Below are positions 55,574 through 64,000 of a DNA stretch of 64,000 bases, one piece after another. This DNA is from Chloroflexota bacterium (GTDB lineage Bacteria > Chloroflexota > Anaerolineae > B4-G1): NCBI GenBank assembly GCA_012514315.1, contig JAAZAN010000091.1, positions 1 to 64,000 on the forward strand, in the 5' to 3' direction. Every line of letters begins with the position of its first letter. Positions within the stretch are counted from its first letter, which is position 1. The notes beneath the pieces are model-generated. The model made no database searches and was not told where the DNA came from. It saw only the letters and a list, made by a program, of their open reading frames with translations. Both the position numbers and the translations under genes were made by a program.

Positions 55574-56002
55574 TTACATCGCGACAGTCCAGCGCTCAAC
55601 TAAGTACGGGGCCACTGAAGCAAGCGCCTCCTGGAAGCCCGGTACATCGCCAGGCAGATTGACAATCACCGTATGCCCGCGAGTGCCAACGACGTGGGCG
55701 ATCTGCGGGTCCAGCGGAACGACGATGTCACGTGATGCTTCACCAGTGACATCCTCTAGCTCGGTATCCGTCCCCCCCAAGGTGATAATTAAGTCCAGGC
55801 CGACCTCGTCTGCCCAGACAATCAGCGTACCACGGATCACGTTGTAGCGCTGCTGCACCATTGCTTCCAGCTCGACATCGGCGTCCGTCAGGTGGGTTTT
55901 CACCCAGTCGATCATCATTGGGCCACACACGTCCTCAGCGTCGCCCCAATAGATGTAATCCCCCACGGTCAAGACCCCAACCCGCACGACTCCACCCCTC
56001 AT
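55574..56002 (-). CDS. MoaB/Mog-like molybdopterin-binding domain protein, divergent
   Basis: 142 aa. The fold markers of the MoaB/MogA family are present but altered: LIITLGGTDTELEDVT stands where the family has TGGTG and P-R-D-x-T, and GTRGHTVIVNLPGDVPGFQEAL matches the family's G-x-R-G-x-x-L-I-x-N-L-P-G-x-P segment. The GGTG glycine loop is changed to GGTD, so it may have a different ligand or be a weak molybdopterin adenylyltransferase. It starts at ATG 56002, close after the PHP gene, and is co-directional with the transporter. Confidence 0.7.
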   Translation of the reverse strand: MRGGVVRVGVLTVGDYIYWGDAEDVCGPMMIDWVKTHLTDADVELEAMVQQRYNVIRGTLIVWADEVGLDLIITLGGTDTELEDVTGEASRDIVVPLDPQIAHVVGTRGHTVIVNLPGDVPGFQEALASVAPYLVERWTVAM

Positions 56003-56040
56003 CCTGGCCTATCTCCCTCAAGCTGGAACGTTGGGCGCGC

Positions 56041-57732
56041 CTACTCGTCAGAGTCGAGTCCCACCAAGCGCGCCCACGCACCGTGAATGCCATCCTCAGT
56101 CACGCCGTAGTAACCACGCAGCTTGCTGCCATCCCGCTGCACCAGATCGTAGCGCGAGTTGCCGCCGTGTTCCCGTCGCTTCAATACGCCGATGTCTCCG
56201 TGCCACTCAACCTTACTCGCATCCACCGGATTTTCCTCAACCTGGGTGATCGCATAGTGCCAAAGACGTCGGGCGGACTTCCGGGTCACATTCTTAACCA
56301 CGTTGCCGTTGCGGAGGTCTCTCAACGCATGATAGAGCACCCCACCACGATCTTCCGTCTCCACCACCTCGACACCTGTACGAGGGGGTTCGATATGCCC
56401 TACCCGCTCCTCCTCAGGAGCCGTCTGCTCTCCCTTCACGGTCCGAGCGATCAGGCTCACGATCTCATCACGGACGGCCATTTCAGTCTCGGCCTCACTT
56501 CGCACGTAGATCTTGCTATCATCGATAGCGTACGGCACATCATCGCCCCGTGACACCACGATCCGGATCACCTTCGACCCCTGCGTCTCTTGCACGTCCA
56601 TTGAGACATCCAGCGGCGGGGTGATACGCCGTTCAACCTCTTCCTGCAAGCGCTTCAATACCCGCGATACATCGCGCACACCGGCGGGAGGCTGCTTCGG
56701 GTCTGCACTGACCCCGACGTAGATCGTGCCCCCGTTCGTGTTAGCGAACGCGCAGATATCGGCCATGATCGCATACAGGCGTCCGCCACGCTGCGTATAT
56801 CCCTCGTGAAACCCCTGCACGATACTCGGCCCCTCGGCACGAGCTGCCTGGACGAAGTCGTCCGGCGCATTGACACCACGGTATGGGCGCGTACGCGCGA
56901 AATCGTTGCCCAGGAATACATCTCGCAACGAGGCGAAGTTCATCTCAGTCAGCAGCACCTCTGTCACGCGCTCTCCGACTCCTAAGGCTTTGTCATCCTT
57001 GGGATCGCGTGTTAGCCGATGCGCATCGGACCCCTGGATACAGTGCATCCGGCGCGGATACTCCGGACGCGATCCATCAAAGAATCGGGCAGTAGTGTGC
57101 CGACCTTGACTATCCAGATCGGTCACCTCAAGCGCGTGCAGATGGGGATCCTGGGTATAGGCAATGCGCGTCTGTCCGCCAAAACCCATGCGTCTCATCG
57201 CCACTCCGTGAGTGGAATTCACGTGAGCCGCAATCACAATCCCACCCGCTTCATCGATCACTCGATATGCCGTTAACACGTCGCTCGTGGCGCCCACCTC
57301 TCCGCTGCCCGCGTCCAGCTTCTCCACCGGCACACCGAGCTCGCGCAGAATGAACTCAATCTCCCGAACCGCCATATTGGGAGGAAACAGCCCGAGGATA
57401 TGGAAACCCAGCGTCGCGGTGAACTCGAAACCTGGCAAAATCAGTATCTTCTGGCTTAGGCGACGATACTCCTCAAGCCGCTTCTTCTCCTCTGGCTCCA
57501 TACGGCCCAGACCTTCAAGCATGGTCAGGCCTTCGATCTCGTCCATCATCTGTCGATAGCCGGCCACACTGTTGTGATCGGTGAAAGCGATGACATCCAG
57601 ACCGCGCCGATCCGCGGCCTTGAGAATGTCCAGATACGACACACCAGTCTCTCGGTAATCGGCAGACACTGGTGTGTGAATATGGAGGTCTATGCGCCTC
57701 CACTTGCGTTTACTCTTCCTTCGTCTAGTCAT
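56041..57732 (-). CDS. Fusion of PHP phosphoesterase and Schlafen-type AlbA_2 domain
   Basis: 563 aa. Residues about 15-270 are a PHP domain: the H-x-H pair in DLHIHTP, FTDHNS, GFEFTA and a late SDAH, all metal-binding positions of this phosphoesterase fold. Residues about 300-430 match the AlbA_2 (divergent AAA_4) ATP-binding module of Schlafen-like proteins: FANTNGGTIYVGVS followed by I-R-I-V-V-S-R-G and YVRSEAETEMA. A charged ~130-residue tail follows. The role is unknown; nucleic acid or nucleotide phosphoester cleavage with ATP sensing is plausible. ATG 57732 is used. It lies 71 nt downstream of a receiver-only regulator. Confidence 0.82.
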   Translation of the reverse strand: MTRRRKSKRKWRRIDLHIHTPVSADYRETGVSYLDILKAADRRGLDVIAFTDHNSVAGYRQMMDEIEGLTMLEGLGRMEPEEKKRLEEYRRLSQKILILPGFEFTATLGFHILGLFPPNMAVREIEFILRELGVPVEKLDAGSGEVGATSDVLTAYRVIDEAGGIVIAAHVNSTHGVAMRRMGFGGQTRIAYTQDPHLHALEVTDLDSQGRHTTARFFDGSRPEYPRRMHCIQGSDAHRLTRDPKDDKALGVGERVTEVLLTEMNFASLRDVFLGNDFARTRPYRGVNAPDDFVQAARAEGPSIVQGFHEGYTQRGGRLYAIMADICAFANTNGGTIYVGVSADPKQPPAGVRDVSRVLKRLQEEVERRITPPLDVSMDVQETQGSKVIRIVVSRGDDVPYAIDDSKIYVRSEAETEMAVRDEIVSLIARTVKGEQTAPEEERVGHIEPPRTGVEVVETEDRGGVLYHALRDLRNGNVVKNVTRKSARRLWHYAITQVEENPVDASKVEWHGDIGVLKRREHGGNSRYDLVQRDGSKLRGYYGVTEDGIHGAWARLVGLDSDE

Positions 57733-57809
57733 AGTCAACTCAATTCAATGAATGAGGACACGGGGCCCACATTCAGCATGCCGCGCATCTCGTCCTCACC
57801 CTGTCGTTT

Positions 57810-58175
57810 TCAGTTATCTGGTTCTACCAACACTTCAGAGATAGTGCTCAGCAGCTCTGACGGCCGAAACGGCTTGAACAGAAACGCCCTGGCCCCGGCA
57901 GACAGGCATTGTTCGCCATGATCGATCCCGGACGTCATAATCACAGGGACACCCCCGAGCAGATCATCGGCCTTCAGATCGTGCAGAACACCAAACGTGT
58001 CCGAGTTAGCAACGTGCACATCCATCAGAATCAGGTCAGGCTTCAGCTCTCGAGCTCTGGGAATAAGATCTTCGGGGACTGAGATCACGACCGCCCGGTA
58101 CCCCTCTAGCTGAAGCATGATCTCTATGAGATTGCAGAACACGCGATCGTCATCGAGCACAAGAATTGTGTTCAC
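57810..58175 (-). CDS. Stand-alone response regulator receiver domain
   Basis: 121 aa, a receiver domain and nothing else. The acidic triad is Asp8-Asp10, the phosphoacceptor Asp52 lies in LMDVHV, the switch Thr in MTSG (near 81) and Lys in FKPF (near 101). No output domain or histidine kinase is in the window, so it must act through protein contacts, possibly with a neighbour. It starts with GTG 58175 and lies 42 nt after the lon copy 2 stop. Confidence 0.92.
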   Translation of the reverse strand: MNTILVLDDDRVFCNLIEIMLQLEGYRAVVISVPEDLIPRARELKPDLILMDVHVANSDTFGVLHDLKADDLLGGVPVIMTSGIDHGEQCLSAGARAFLFKPFRPSELLSTISEVLVEPDN

Positions 58176-58216
58176 TTCGTTCAGTCCCTCTCAGAAGCAG
58201 ACCGACGCACAGCGGA

Positions 58217-60679
58217 TCACTGTCCGTTCGGCACTAGAGCGGCATCAAATACCTCGCTCATGCTCTCAACCAGGACGAACTTAAGGTCTCGTCGCGCTTC
58301 CTTGGGCACATCATCCAAATCCTTCTCATTCTGCTTCGGTAGAATGACCATGCTGAGCCCAGCTCGATGGGCAGCCAACACTTTCTCTTTGATCCCACCC
58401 ACAGGAAGTATCTGCCCGCGCAGCGTGATCTCACCTGTCATCGCCAGGTCTCCCCGAACCCGACGCCCGGTCAACAGTGAGGCCAATGCAGTCGCCATAG
58501 TCACCCCGGCCGATGGACCATCCTTGGGCACAGCACCTGCCGGCACGTGAAGGTGAATGTCCATCTTCTCAAATACATCGTCTGCCACGTGAAGGTCACA
58601 GGCTTTCGACCGCACATAACTCAACGCAGCTTGAGCTGATTCCTTCATCACCTCACCGAGTTGGCCCGTGACGAGGAACCCCTTTGCGCCCGCCATCTTT
58701 GTGGCCTCACAGAAAATCAGGTCACCACCGGAGAATGTGACACTCAGACCAGTAGCCACACCGGGCACCTGCGTGCGCAGCGCAGTCTCCGGGAAGTAGC
58801 GGGGCTTTCCCAGGAACTCCCCCACATTGCGCACGGTCAAGTGCACAGGGCGCTGCTTCCCCTCAGCTATGCGAGTCACAACCTTGCGTGCAACGCGACC
58901 AATCTGTCGCTCCAGCCCCCGAACGCCAGCCTCCCTGGTGTAATCACCCACCATCTTGCGCAACGCGCCATCGCTGAAGCTGAGCTCCTCAATTCGCAAA
59001 CCATTCTCGCGCAGCTGGCGTGGGATCAGATAGCCCTGGGCGATCCGCACCTTCTCCGAATCCGTATAGCCAGAGAGCTGCAGGATCTCCATCCGATCGC
59101 GCAGGGGGCCAGGAATCGGATCCAACAGGTTGGCTGTTGTGATGAACATCACCTTCGAGAGATCGAATGGCACGTCCAGGTAGTGATCACGAAACTCCCG
59201 GTTCTGCTCGGGGTCCAGCACTTCCAGCAACGCCGAAGCAGGGTCGCCGCGGAAGTCCGACCCGAGCTTGTCCACCTCATCAAGCATAAACACAGGGTTC
59301 TTTGATTCTACCCGTCGCAGCGCCTGTATGATCCGTCCAGGCAATGCCCCGATATACGTCCGCCGGTGTCCACGGATCTCTGCCTCATCTCGCATACCGC
59401 CCAACGATTGACGAATGAACTTGCGCCCTAATGCTCTCGCGATCGATTGGCCCAGACTTGTCTTGCCGGTACCCGGAGGACCGACGAAACACAGAATCAC
59501 ACCCTCACGTTCCTGTCGAATCATATCATGTGACTCGGCTTGTTCTCGCTCCGATCTCCGTTCATCCAGCAGCTTGCGTACTGCCAGATACTCTAGAATA
59601 CGCTCTTTGATCTCCTCCAGATCGTAATGGTCCTCATCCAAGACCTCTCGAGCGTGAGGGATGTCCAGATTATCTTCAGTCTCGACACTCCAGGGCAACG
59701 TCGTCAGCCAATCAAGGTAGGTTCGGATCACGCCGTACTCGGCAGCGGCAGTTGGCAGCTTGCTCAGACGGTCCAGTTCACGGCGCGCTTCACGCTCCGC
59801 CTCCTCCGGCATCCCGGCCGACTCGATCTTCTTGCGAAACTCCTCCACCTCCATCTGTTGCTCATCGGCCTCACCTAGCTCACGCTGGATCGCCTTGAGT
59901 TGCTCTCGCAAGAAGTAGTCTCGCTGCGTCTTCTCCATCTCGGACTGGGCTTCACTCTGGATCTTGTGTCCGAGCTCGAGCACATCCAGTTCCTTTGTCA
60001 ACAGGTCGAGCACCATGCGCAGCTTCTCTGCCACGTTGTCCAACTCTAGAAGCTGCTGCGCATCCTCCAGATCGATCCGCTTCAACTGATTTGCCACGGC
60101 GTAGGCGAGCTGCAGCGGATCCTCCAGATTGATGATCATGCGTCCCACCTCTTCCGGCACCGTAGGGGCCAGTTCGGTAAGGCGGCCGAACTTCTGAATG
60201 ATCGCCCGCTGCAACGCCTCGATCTCAATAGAGATATCGACGTCCTCTGGCGCTTCCGATATCCGCGCCATCAGATAGGGCGAATCCTCTACAAACTCCT
60301 CAACTCGGATACGGAGCAGGCCCTGCATCATCAGGGTCACCGTCCCGTCCTGCGACTTGAACAGTCGATGGACCGCGGCGACAGTTCCGATACGGTAGAC
60401 ATCTTCCGGTCCGGGGGTATCCAGGTCTGGATCCGTGCTGGACACCAGTCCGATGAGCTGCTTGTTAGCCACCGCATCATCGATCAGCTTGATCGAACGG
60501 GGCTGGCCTACCCGGATTGGTACCAGTGTCATAGGAAAGACCACTAATCCGCGCAAAGGCATGATCGGGATTACTGAGGGGAGTCGCACCACTTCGTCTC
60601 CTGGTTCCTCCCCGGAGGTGCTAAGCCCATCCATCGTTTTCAGCAACTCACCAATCTTGTCCTTATCACGATCCGACAT
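58217..60679 (-). CDS. lon: ATP-dependent protease Lon, copy 2
   Basis: 820 aa. N-terminal domain (about 35-230), coiled linker, AAA+ module with Walker [10 protein letters not shown] (about 398) and FMLDEVDK, and protease domain with Ser723 (KDGPSAG) and Lys766 (GGIKEK). Compared with the copy at 4562 it has a longer charged insert before Walker A (about residues 370-392) and lacks the C-terminal Arg-rich tail. I chose ATG 60679; a TTG at 60691 sits directly on the GAGGAGG site. The promoter carries a palindrome over its -10 box, so this copy is probably separately regulated. Two lon genes are known in several bacteria. Confidence 0.97.
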   Translation of the reverse strand: MSDRDKDKIGELLKTMDGLSTSGEEPGDEVVRLPSVIPIMPLRGLVVFPMTLVPIRVGQPRSIKLIDDAVANKQLIGLVSSTDPDLDTPGPEDVYRIGTVAAVHRLFKSQDGTVTLMMQGLLRIRVEEFVEDSPYLMARISEAPEDVDISIEIEALQRAIIQKFGRLTELAPTVPEEVGRMIINLEDPLQLAYAVANQLKRIDLEDAQQLLELDNVAEKLRMVLDLLTKELDVLELGHKIQSEAQSEMEKTQRDYFLREQLKAIQRELGEADEQQMEVEEFRKKIESAGMPEEAEREARRELDRLSKLPTAAAEYGVIRTYLDWLTTLPWSVETEDNLDIPHAREVLDEDHYDLEEIKERILEYLAVRKLLDERRSEREQAESHDMIRQEREGVILCFVGPPGTGKTSLGQSIARALGRKFIRQSLGGMRDEAEIRGHRRTYIGALPGRIIQALRRVESKNPVFMLDEVDKLGSDFRGDPASALLEVLDPEQNREFRDHYLDVPFDLSKVMFITTANLLDPIPGPLRDRMEILQLSGYTDSEKVRIAQGYLIPRQLRENGLRIEELSFSDGALRKMVGDYTREAGVRGLERQIGRVARKVVTRIAEGKQRPVHLTVRNVGEFLGKPRYFPETALRTQVPGVATGLSVTFSGGDLIFCEATKMAGAKGFLVTGQLGEVMKESAQAALSYVRSKACDLHVADDVFEKMDIHLHVPAGAVPKDGPSAGVTMATALASLLTGRRVRGDLAMTGEITLRGQILPVGGIKEKVLAAHRAGLSMVILPKQNEKDLDDVPKEARRDLKFVLVESMSEVFDAALVPNGQ

Positions 60680-60756
60680 CCTGTTGTTCAATCCTCCTCG
60701 CTTTCCACCTCAAATGCCCGCGTCACAGACGCTCTGGCACCTCTAGAATGACATGT

Positions 60757-60797
60757 GTACAATACCTAATTGTACCACAACTGCACCATTGTCCCAA
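60757..60797 (-). promoter_or_regulatory. Promoter and palindromic operator of lon copy 2
   Basis: On the minus strand TTGGGA (60792-60797) and TACAAT (60769-60774) are 17 nt apart. The -10 is inside a perfect inverted repeat GTACAAT-N5-ATTGTAC (60757-60775), flanked by further near-symmetric TGTG/CACA bases. It is not the CIRCE or HAIR heat-shock element. Such placement suggests repression by an unknown dimeric regulator. Confidence 0.6.
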
Positions 60798-60834
60798 GCG
60801 CGCTGTGATACTTGATACCGTGAACAAGAGCTGC

Positions 60835-60919
60835 CTCGGCCATAGTCCGAGATGGAGCCGGAGCAGACCCATAACCCGCTTCGCATCCCCGATAGCGGAT
60901 CGGGCTATGTAATGGCTCC
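60835..60919. other. Cluster of nested inverted repeats, possible structured RNA or terminator
   Basis: Between the isomerase and lon copy 2 genes, GGAGCC (60854-60859) can pair with GGCTCC (60914-60919), enclosing CATAACCCG/CGGGCTATG (60870-60878 with 60901-60909; eight pairs around one mismatch) and an inner ATCC/GGAT or CCG/CGG hairpin. A separate CTCGG/CCGAG hairpin is at 60835-60851. The strand of any transcript is not known; on minus it would be the 3' region of the isomerase mRNA. Confidence 0.4.
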
Positions 60920-60954
60920 GCTCAGATTCGTGTTGCGAGCACTGGCAGAACCGA

Positions 60955-61740
60955 TCAAGTGCCCAACAATCGACGTACGGTATCCACACTGGCGATGATA
61001 TCATCGGTGGGATCGTGGTCAGCCGTCTCGACCTCTACACTGAGCCATCCGTCGTAGCCACATCCTCTCAGCTCACGGATCACTCCGGCGACATCGACAA
61101 TGCCCTCGCCCAGTGCAACGCAATCGTGTGAGCCCACTTCTGGCACGTCCTTAAGGTGAACGTGCATAATCCGTGGACCTAGCTCACGCACAGCCTGTAC
61201 GGGATCGCCGCCTTGCGAGGCCAGATTGCCCGTGTCGAGATTGGCGCCAACCCACTCATCACCCAATCGTACGATGCGGAGTATCTCCGCTGCGTCGGTC
61301 TCCAAAGCATTCTCATATGCCACGGCAATCCCGTAGTTGGAGCATAGTCTCGCCAGTTGGGGCGCCACCTGCTCCGACATATGCCCAGCGATCAGTGGCG
61401 CTTCCAGCAACCGGGCGACCTGGAATAGCTCTTCAACCGCGTTGGGGTCTTCCTCCGGATCACCGATTCCACCAGCACACGCACAGCACGTCATATTGAG
61501 CATCGCGAGACGCTTACGGATCTCACTGACGCAGGCAGGCGTCAGGTTTCCCGGGGAGATATGTGGATACCAGAACTCAATTCCGTCGAGTCGGGCCGGT
61601 GATAGTCGGTCGAGGAGGTCGTCGATCATGTCTAGCACGGGGGTGTTCAAAATCCTCTCTGTTGCCAGGCTCCAGTCGATCTGACCGGGGTAGTTCAGCA
61701 CATCAGCGACGTAACTAGCAGTGACACAGGATATTCTCAT
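60955..61740 (-). CDS. Sugar phosphate isomerase/epimerase (xylose isomerase-like TIM barrel)
   Basis: 261 aa. The AP-endonuclease-2/xylose-isomerase-like barrel is shown by GIEFWYPH (about 52-59), the metal ligands in VAYENAL, NLDTGNL and MHVHLKDVP, and the late LSVEVE strand. Members act as epimerases, isomerases or dehydratases on sugars or inositol derivatives. ATG 61740 is preceded by AAGGAG. It lies downstream of the hydroxyacid dehydrogenase gene on the same strand, with a 148-nt gap between them. Confidence 0.87.
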   Translation of the reverse strand: MRISCVTASYVADVLNYPGQIDWSLATERILNTPVLDMIDDLLDRLSPARLDGIEFWYPHISPGNLTPACVSEIRKRLAMLNMTCCACAGGIGDPEEDPNAVEELFQVARLLEAPLIAGHMSEQVAPQLARLCSNYGIAVAYENALETDAAEILRIVRLGDEWVGANLDTGNLASQGGDPVQAVRELGPRIMHVHLKDVPEVGSHDCVALGEGIVDVAGVIRELRGCGYDGWLSVEVETADHDPTDDIIASVDTVRRLLGT

Positions 61741-61888
61741 TTGCTGACTCCTTGCGAAATGCTCAACATACAACGGAAATCGACCCAATCCTCGGTCCAC
61801 TCCAGCTTCCACAGTAATCCACCGTCCACGAAAGTCGTCGCTGGAAGACACTCAGACCGCACGGACTGCCTTCCGGTGCGCGATGCGC

Positions 61889-62878
61889 TCACCCTGTGAC
61901 GCGTCGTCGAGCCCAGATTTCCGGATTCGCCGCGAACCTTGGGCGCTCGCCGTTCAGCACAGCAACCACGTCATCAACAACCGTCATCCCCATCAACCGG
62001 CGGCCCTCGTAGGTGAAACTCCCCGTGTGAGGCGTCAACACAACACGGTCAATATCAAAGAGCGGATTATCAGAACGGGGCGGCTCCGGATCAAATACGT
62101 CGAGCCCCACGGCGCCCAGGTGTCCGTCCTGCAGAGCCTCGATTAGCGCTAGCTCGTCCAGCACCGGGCCCCGAGCCGCGTTGATCAGTATGGCCGATGG
62201 CTTCATCGCGCGGATGACGTCGACACTGATGATATGATAGGTCTCGGTGGTCAGCGGCATGTGCGCAGACAACACATCTGCTTCGCGCGCGAGATCGATC
62301 AGGTCTGTCACAGGCGTAGCCCCCCAAGCCTCAATGTCCTCACGAGCCATATAGGGATCGTACACGTAGACTGACATCTGAAGTGCATCACGGCACATCT
62401 CAGCCACCCGTCGGCCAATGCGACCAAACCCCACGATGCCAAGCCTTTTCCCACGCAGTTCGCACCCCATATTGTCGGGGCAACCCTGCACCGAAAAGTC
62501 CCCGCAGCGCATCGCTTTGTCGAACTGGTGCAGCCGACACGCAGCGGCAAGAATCAGCATCAGCGTGTGTTCGGCTGTCGATTCGGTTGGGCCATCGGGC
62601 GTGGACGTCACCACAATGCCCCGCTCCGATGCGGCTGCAAGGTCGACGTTGTCAATGCCCGCACCGTGACGACCGATCACCTCCAGCCGGACAGCCTGAT
62701 CCATCTGCTCCGCGCCCATAGCGTAGCCTCCTAGCACAATGCCGTGGGCGTCAGGGAGCAGAGAGGCCATCTCCTGCGTGGAGTTCGGCCGCACTGCATC
62801 GACATTTGGCGCCTCCTCCAACCGTTGAGCCGCCTCAGGGTGTAGAACCGCGTTGACCAGTACTATCTTGTTGCTCAA
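61889..62878 (-). CDS. D-2-hydroxyacid dehydrogenase (phosphoglycerate dehydrogenase-like)
   Basis: 329 aa. NAD-binding GFGRIGRRVAE (about 149-159), the substrate Arg in NAARG, Glu in VFDPEPP and the catalytic His in LTPHTG are all present. The C-terminal ACT domain of SerA is absent, so it is a short D-2-hydroxyacid dehydrogenase; glyoxylate, phosphoglycerate or another 2-hydroxyacid are possible. The start is TTG 62878 with GGAGGAG upstream. It is followed by the sugar isomerase gene, suggesting a joint role in carbohydrate breakdown. Confidence 0.9.
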   Translation of the reverse strand: MSNKIVLVNAVLHPEAAQRLEEAPNVDAVRPNSTQEMASLLPDAHGIVLGGYAMGAEQMDQAVRLEVIGRHGAGIDNVDLAAASERGIVVTSTPDGPTESTAEHTLMLILAAACRLHQFDKAMRCGDFSVQGCPDNMGCELRGKRLGIVGFGRIGRRVAEMCRDALQMSVYVYDPYMAREDIEAWGATPVTDLIDLAREADVLSAHMPLTTETYHIISVDVIRAMKPSAILINAARGPVLDELALIEALQDGHLGAVGLDVFDPEPPRSDNPLFDIDRVVLTPHTGSFTYEGRRLMGMTVVDDVVAVLNGERPRFAANPEIWARRRVTG

Positions 62879-62991
62879 GACAATCTCCTCCTAACAATTG
62901 GGTCGTGAGAAACGCCGCGCACACTGATCGCCACTCTGCTCCGATAGGCGCGCGTAACGAGATACCCACTGCCTTCATAGAACTCTCACGG

Positions 62992-63067
62992 ATTGTAGCA
63001 TTCTCCGCTGACACAGCAAATGCTCCCCGTCGGTTCAGCTTTGCCGCAGCTGATAGTGTTGTATAAT
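62992..63067. promoter_or_regulatory. Divergent promoters between the dehydrogenase and the right-edge gene
   Basis: On the minus strand TTGCTG (63014-63019) and TACAAT (62992-62997) are 16 nt apart and read toward the dehydrogenase. On the plus strand a perfect TATAAT (63062-63067) with TTTGCC (63040-63045), 16 nt away, reads toward the gene at 63109. The two -10 boxes are about 65 nt apart, so expression could be co-controlled. Confidence 0.55.
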
Positions 63068-63108
63068 GGGCCCCGTGATTATCCCATCCGCTGCGCACTA
63101 GGAGGTCG

Positions 63109-64000
63109 ATGAAGAAAGCAGTCAGTGTTAGCTTGGGCAGCCACACCCGTGATCGGGAGACAGTCATCCATCTAGGCAACCAAGACATCCATGTCAGGCG
63201 TATGGGCACCGACGGAGATGCCGAACGCTCCAGGCAGCTCTTCTTGGACCTGGACGGGCAGGTCGACGCGTTAGGCGTGGGTGGGGTCGACCTCTACATC
63301 CGGGTTGGCGCCCGGGAGTATCCGCTGCGAGCTGCATTGAAGCTAGTTGAGGGAGTGCACCGGACTCCTGTTGTGGACGGACGCGGTCTCAAACACACAC
63401 TCGAACGACGGGTTATCGAACTGGCAGCCCCGACCATTGGCCAGGTGCCACACTACCGTCGCGCTTTCATGCCGATGGCCATTGATCGGTTGGGAATGGC
63501 GCAGGCCGTGTCGGAGATCACCGATGAAATAATCATCGGCGATTTTATGGTCGCACTGGGCCTTCCAGTTCCAGTTCGTGGCTTGGACCGATTCTACCGA
63601 GTAGCTCGGTTGATGATGCCGCTTGTCAGTCACTTCCCAATGAGTATGCTCTACTATGGGAGCAGCGGCGCGGAGCAGGAGCCAAAGTATCAGCGTTACT
63701 GGAAAGACGCCGACCTTATCGCAGGAGACTTCCTGTTCATGCGGAAGTACCTCCCGGACGATCTTGAGGGCAAGACGGTCATCACCAATACGACCACAGG
63801 TGACAATATCGACCTTCTGAGATCAAGGGGTGTCAACAGAATCATCACCACGACGCCGCGCTATGGGGATCGATCGTACGGCACGAACATGATGGAAGCC
63901 ACTCTCACAGCCTATGCAGGCAAAGGACGTCCGCTCTCCAGCGCCGAACTGAACGGCCTCATCGACGAACTAGAATTTCGCCCAACCGTCCACGCCTGGA
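63109..64000 (+). CDS. Partial gene, quinate 5-dehydrogenase-annotated family, cut by the window edge
   Basis: The frame is open from ATG 63109 (AGGAGG 4 nt upstream) to the last base: 297 codons with no stop. The start MKKAVSVSLGSHTRD, then RRMGTDGDAE, GVGGVDLYI and VVDGRGLKHTLERRVI, match from memory a conserved family that databases often label quinate 5-dehydrogenase, although that activity is not well supported. No classic dinucleotide-binding glycine loop is visible. The 3' end is missing, so the total length cannot be given. Confidence 0.7.
   Translation, partial: MKKAVSVSLGSHTRDRETVIHLGNQDIHVRRMGTDGDAERSRQLFLDLDGQVDALGVGGVDLYIRVGAREYPLRAALKLVEGVHRTPVVDGRGLKHTLERRVIELAAPTIGQVPHYRRAFMPMAIDRLGMAQAVSEITDEIIIGDFMVALGLPVPVRGLDRFYRVARLMMPLVSHFPMSMLYYGSSGAEQEPKYQRYWKDADLIAGDFLFMRKYLPDDLEGKTVITNTTTGDNIDLLRSRGVNRIITTTPRYGDRSYGTNMMEATLTAYAGKGRPLSSAELNGLIDELEFRPTVHAW

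Noticed and set aside
60757..60775. CIRCE or HAIR heat-shock element at lon copy 2
   Set aside because: The arm sequence and spacing match neither TTAGCACTC-N9-GAGTGCTAA nor CTTGAGT-N7-ACTCAAG.
60835..60919. tRNA or SRP RNA gene
   Set aside because: No T-loop consensus, CCA end or SRP GGAAGCAGCC-type motif is present on either strand.
60723..61004. 93-codon minus-strand frame between the isomerase and lon copy 2
   Set aside because: Overlaps the isomerase end and the promoter/operator region; Cys/Trp-rich composition with no ribosome-binding site.

Overview
The window is 64 kb of GC-rich (very roughly 55-60 %), gene-dense bacterial chromosome. No rRNA, tRNA, CRISPR array, insertion sequence or phage gene was recognised. 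The gene set suggests a Chloroflexota bacterium (Anaerolineae or a relative). The pointers are: an Asp23 / FakA-like / DegV / RecG / CoaD run, two Lon proteases, a lipoprotein joining DUF348/G5 to a beta-propeller, paired GT39 and YfhO-like giant membrane proteins, threonine-proline-rich surface proteins, and zinc-type L28 and L32. This placement is inferred from gene content; no phylogeny was run.

Layout. (1) 0.1-7 kb: aspS behind a long leader with a terminator hairpin; a membrane spermidine-synthase-like protein and a DUF1461 protein; lon copy 1. (2) 7.1-15.7 kb, plus strand: a cell-surface glycan block (G5 lipoprotein, two O-antigen ligase/polymerase-like proteins, DUF4230 protein, UDP-glucuronate decarboxylase-like enzyme, GtrA flippase-like protein, GT4 glycosyltransferase). 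(3) 15.7-22.1 kb: zinc-ribbon/VWA protein, small beta-flower-like protein, membrane protein, a nucleotidyltransferase-like protein, a ferredoxin-type aldo/keto reductase, hemW. (4) 22.1-29.5 kb, minus strand: one long operon, GT2 > GT39 > YfhO-like > AmaP-like > ScpB > DNRLRE surface protein. (5) 29.7-35.6 kb: a MobA-NagD fusion, rlmN, a sugar oxidoreductase, a nitrilase-family amidase, a decayed FG-GAP-type gene, rpe. (6) 35.6-46.8 kb: housekeeping (rpmB; Asp23, fakA, degV, recG, coaD, coiled-coil protein; rpmF, fabD, fabG; Asp23, nusB, tatA, tatC). (7) 46.9-64 kb, mostly minus strand: a hypothetical beta-rich protein, DUF4091 protein, a second GT39 + YfhO pair, MFS transporter, MoaB-like protein, PHP-Schlafen fusion, receiver-only response regulator, lon copy 2, sugar isomerase, 2-hydroxyacid dehydrogenase, and a gene cut by the right edge.

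Genes are packed tightly, with many ATGA or TAATG overlaps indicating coupled translation. Promoters fit the TTGACA/TATAAT type, and several place the -10 only 6-8 bases before the start codon, which predicts leaderless mRNAs. The items most worth checking are the aspS leader, the nested hairpins and palindromic operator upstream of lon copy 2, the PHP-Schlafen and MobA-NagD fusions, and the duplicated GT39-YfhO pair.
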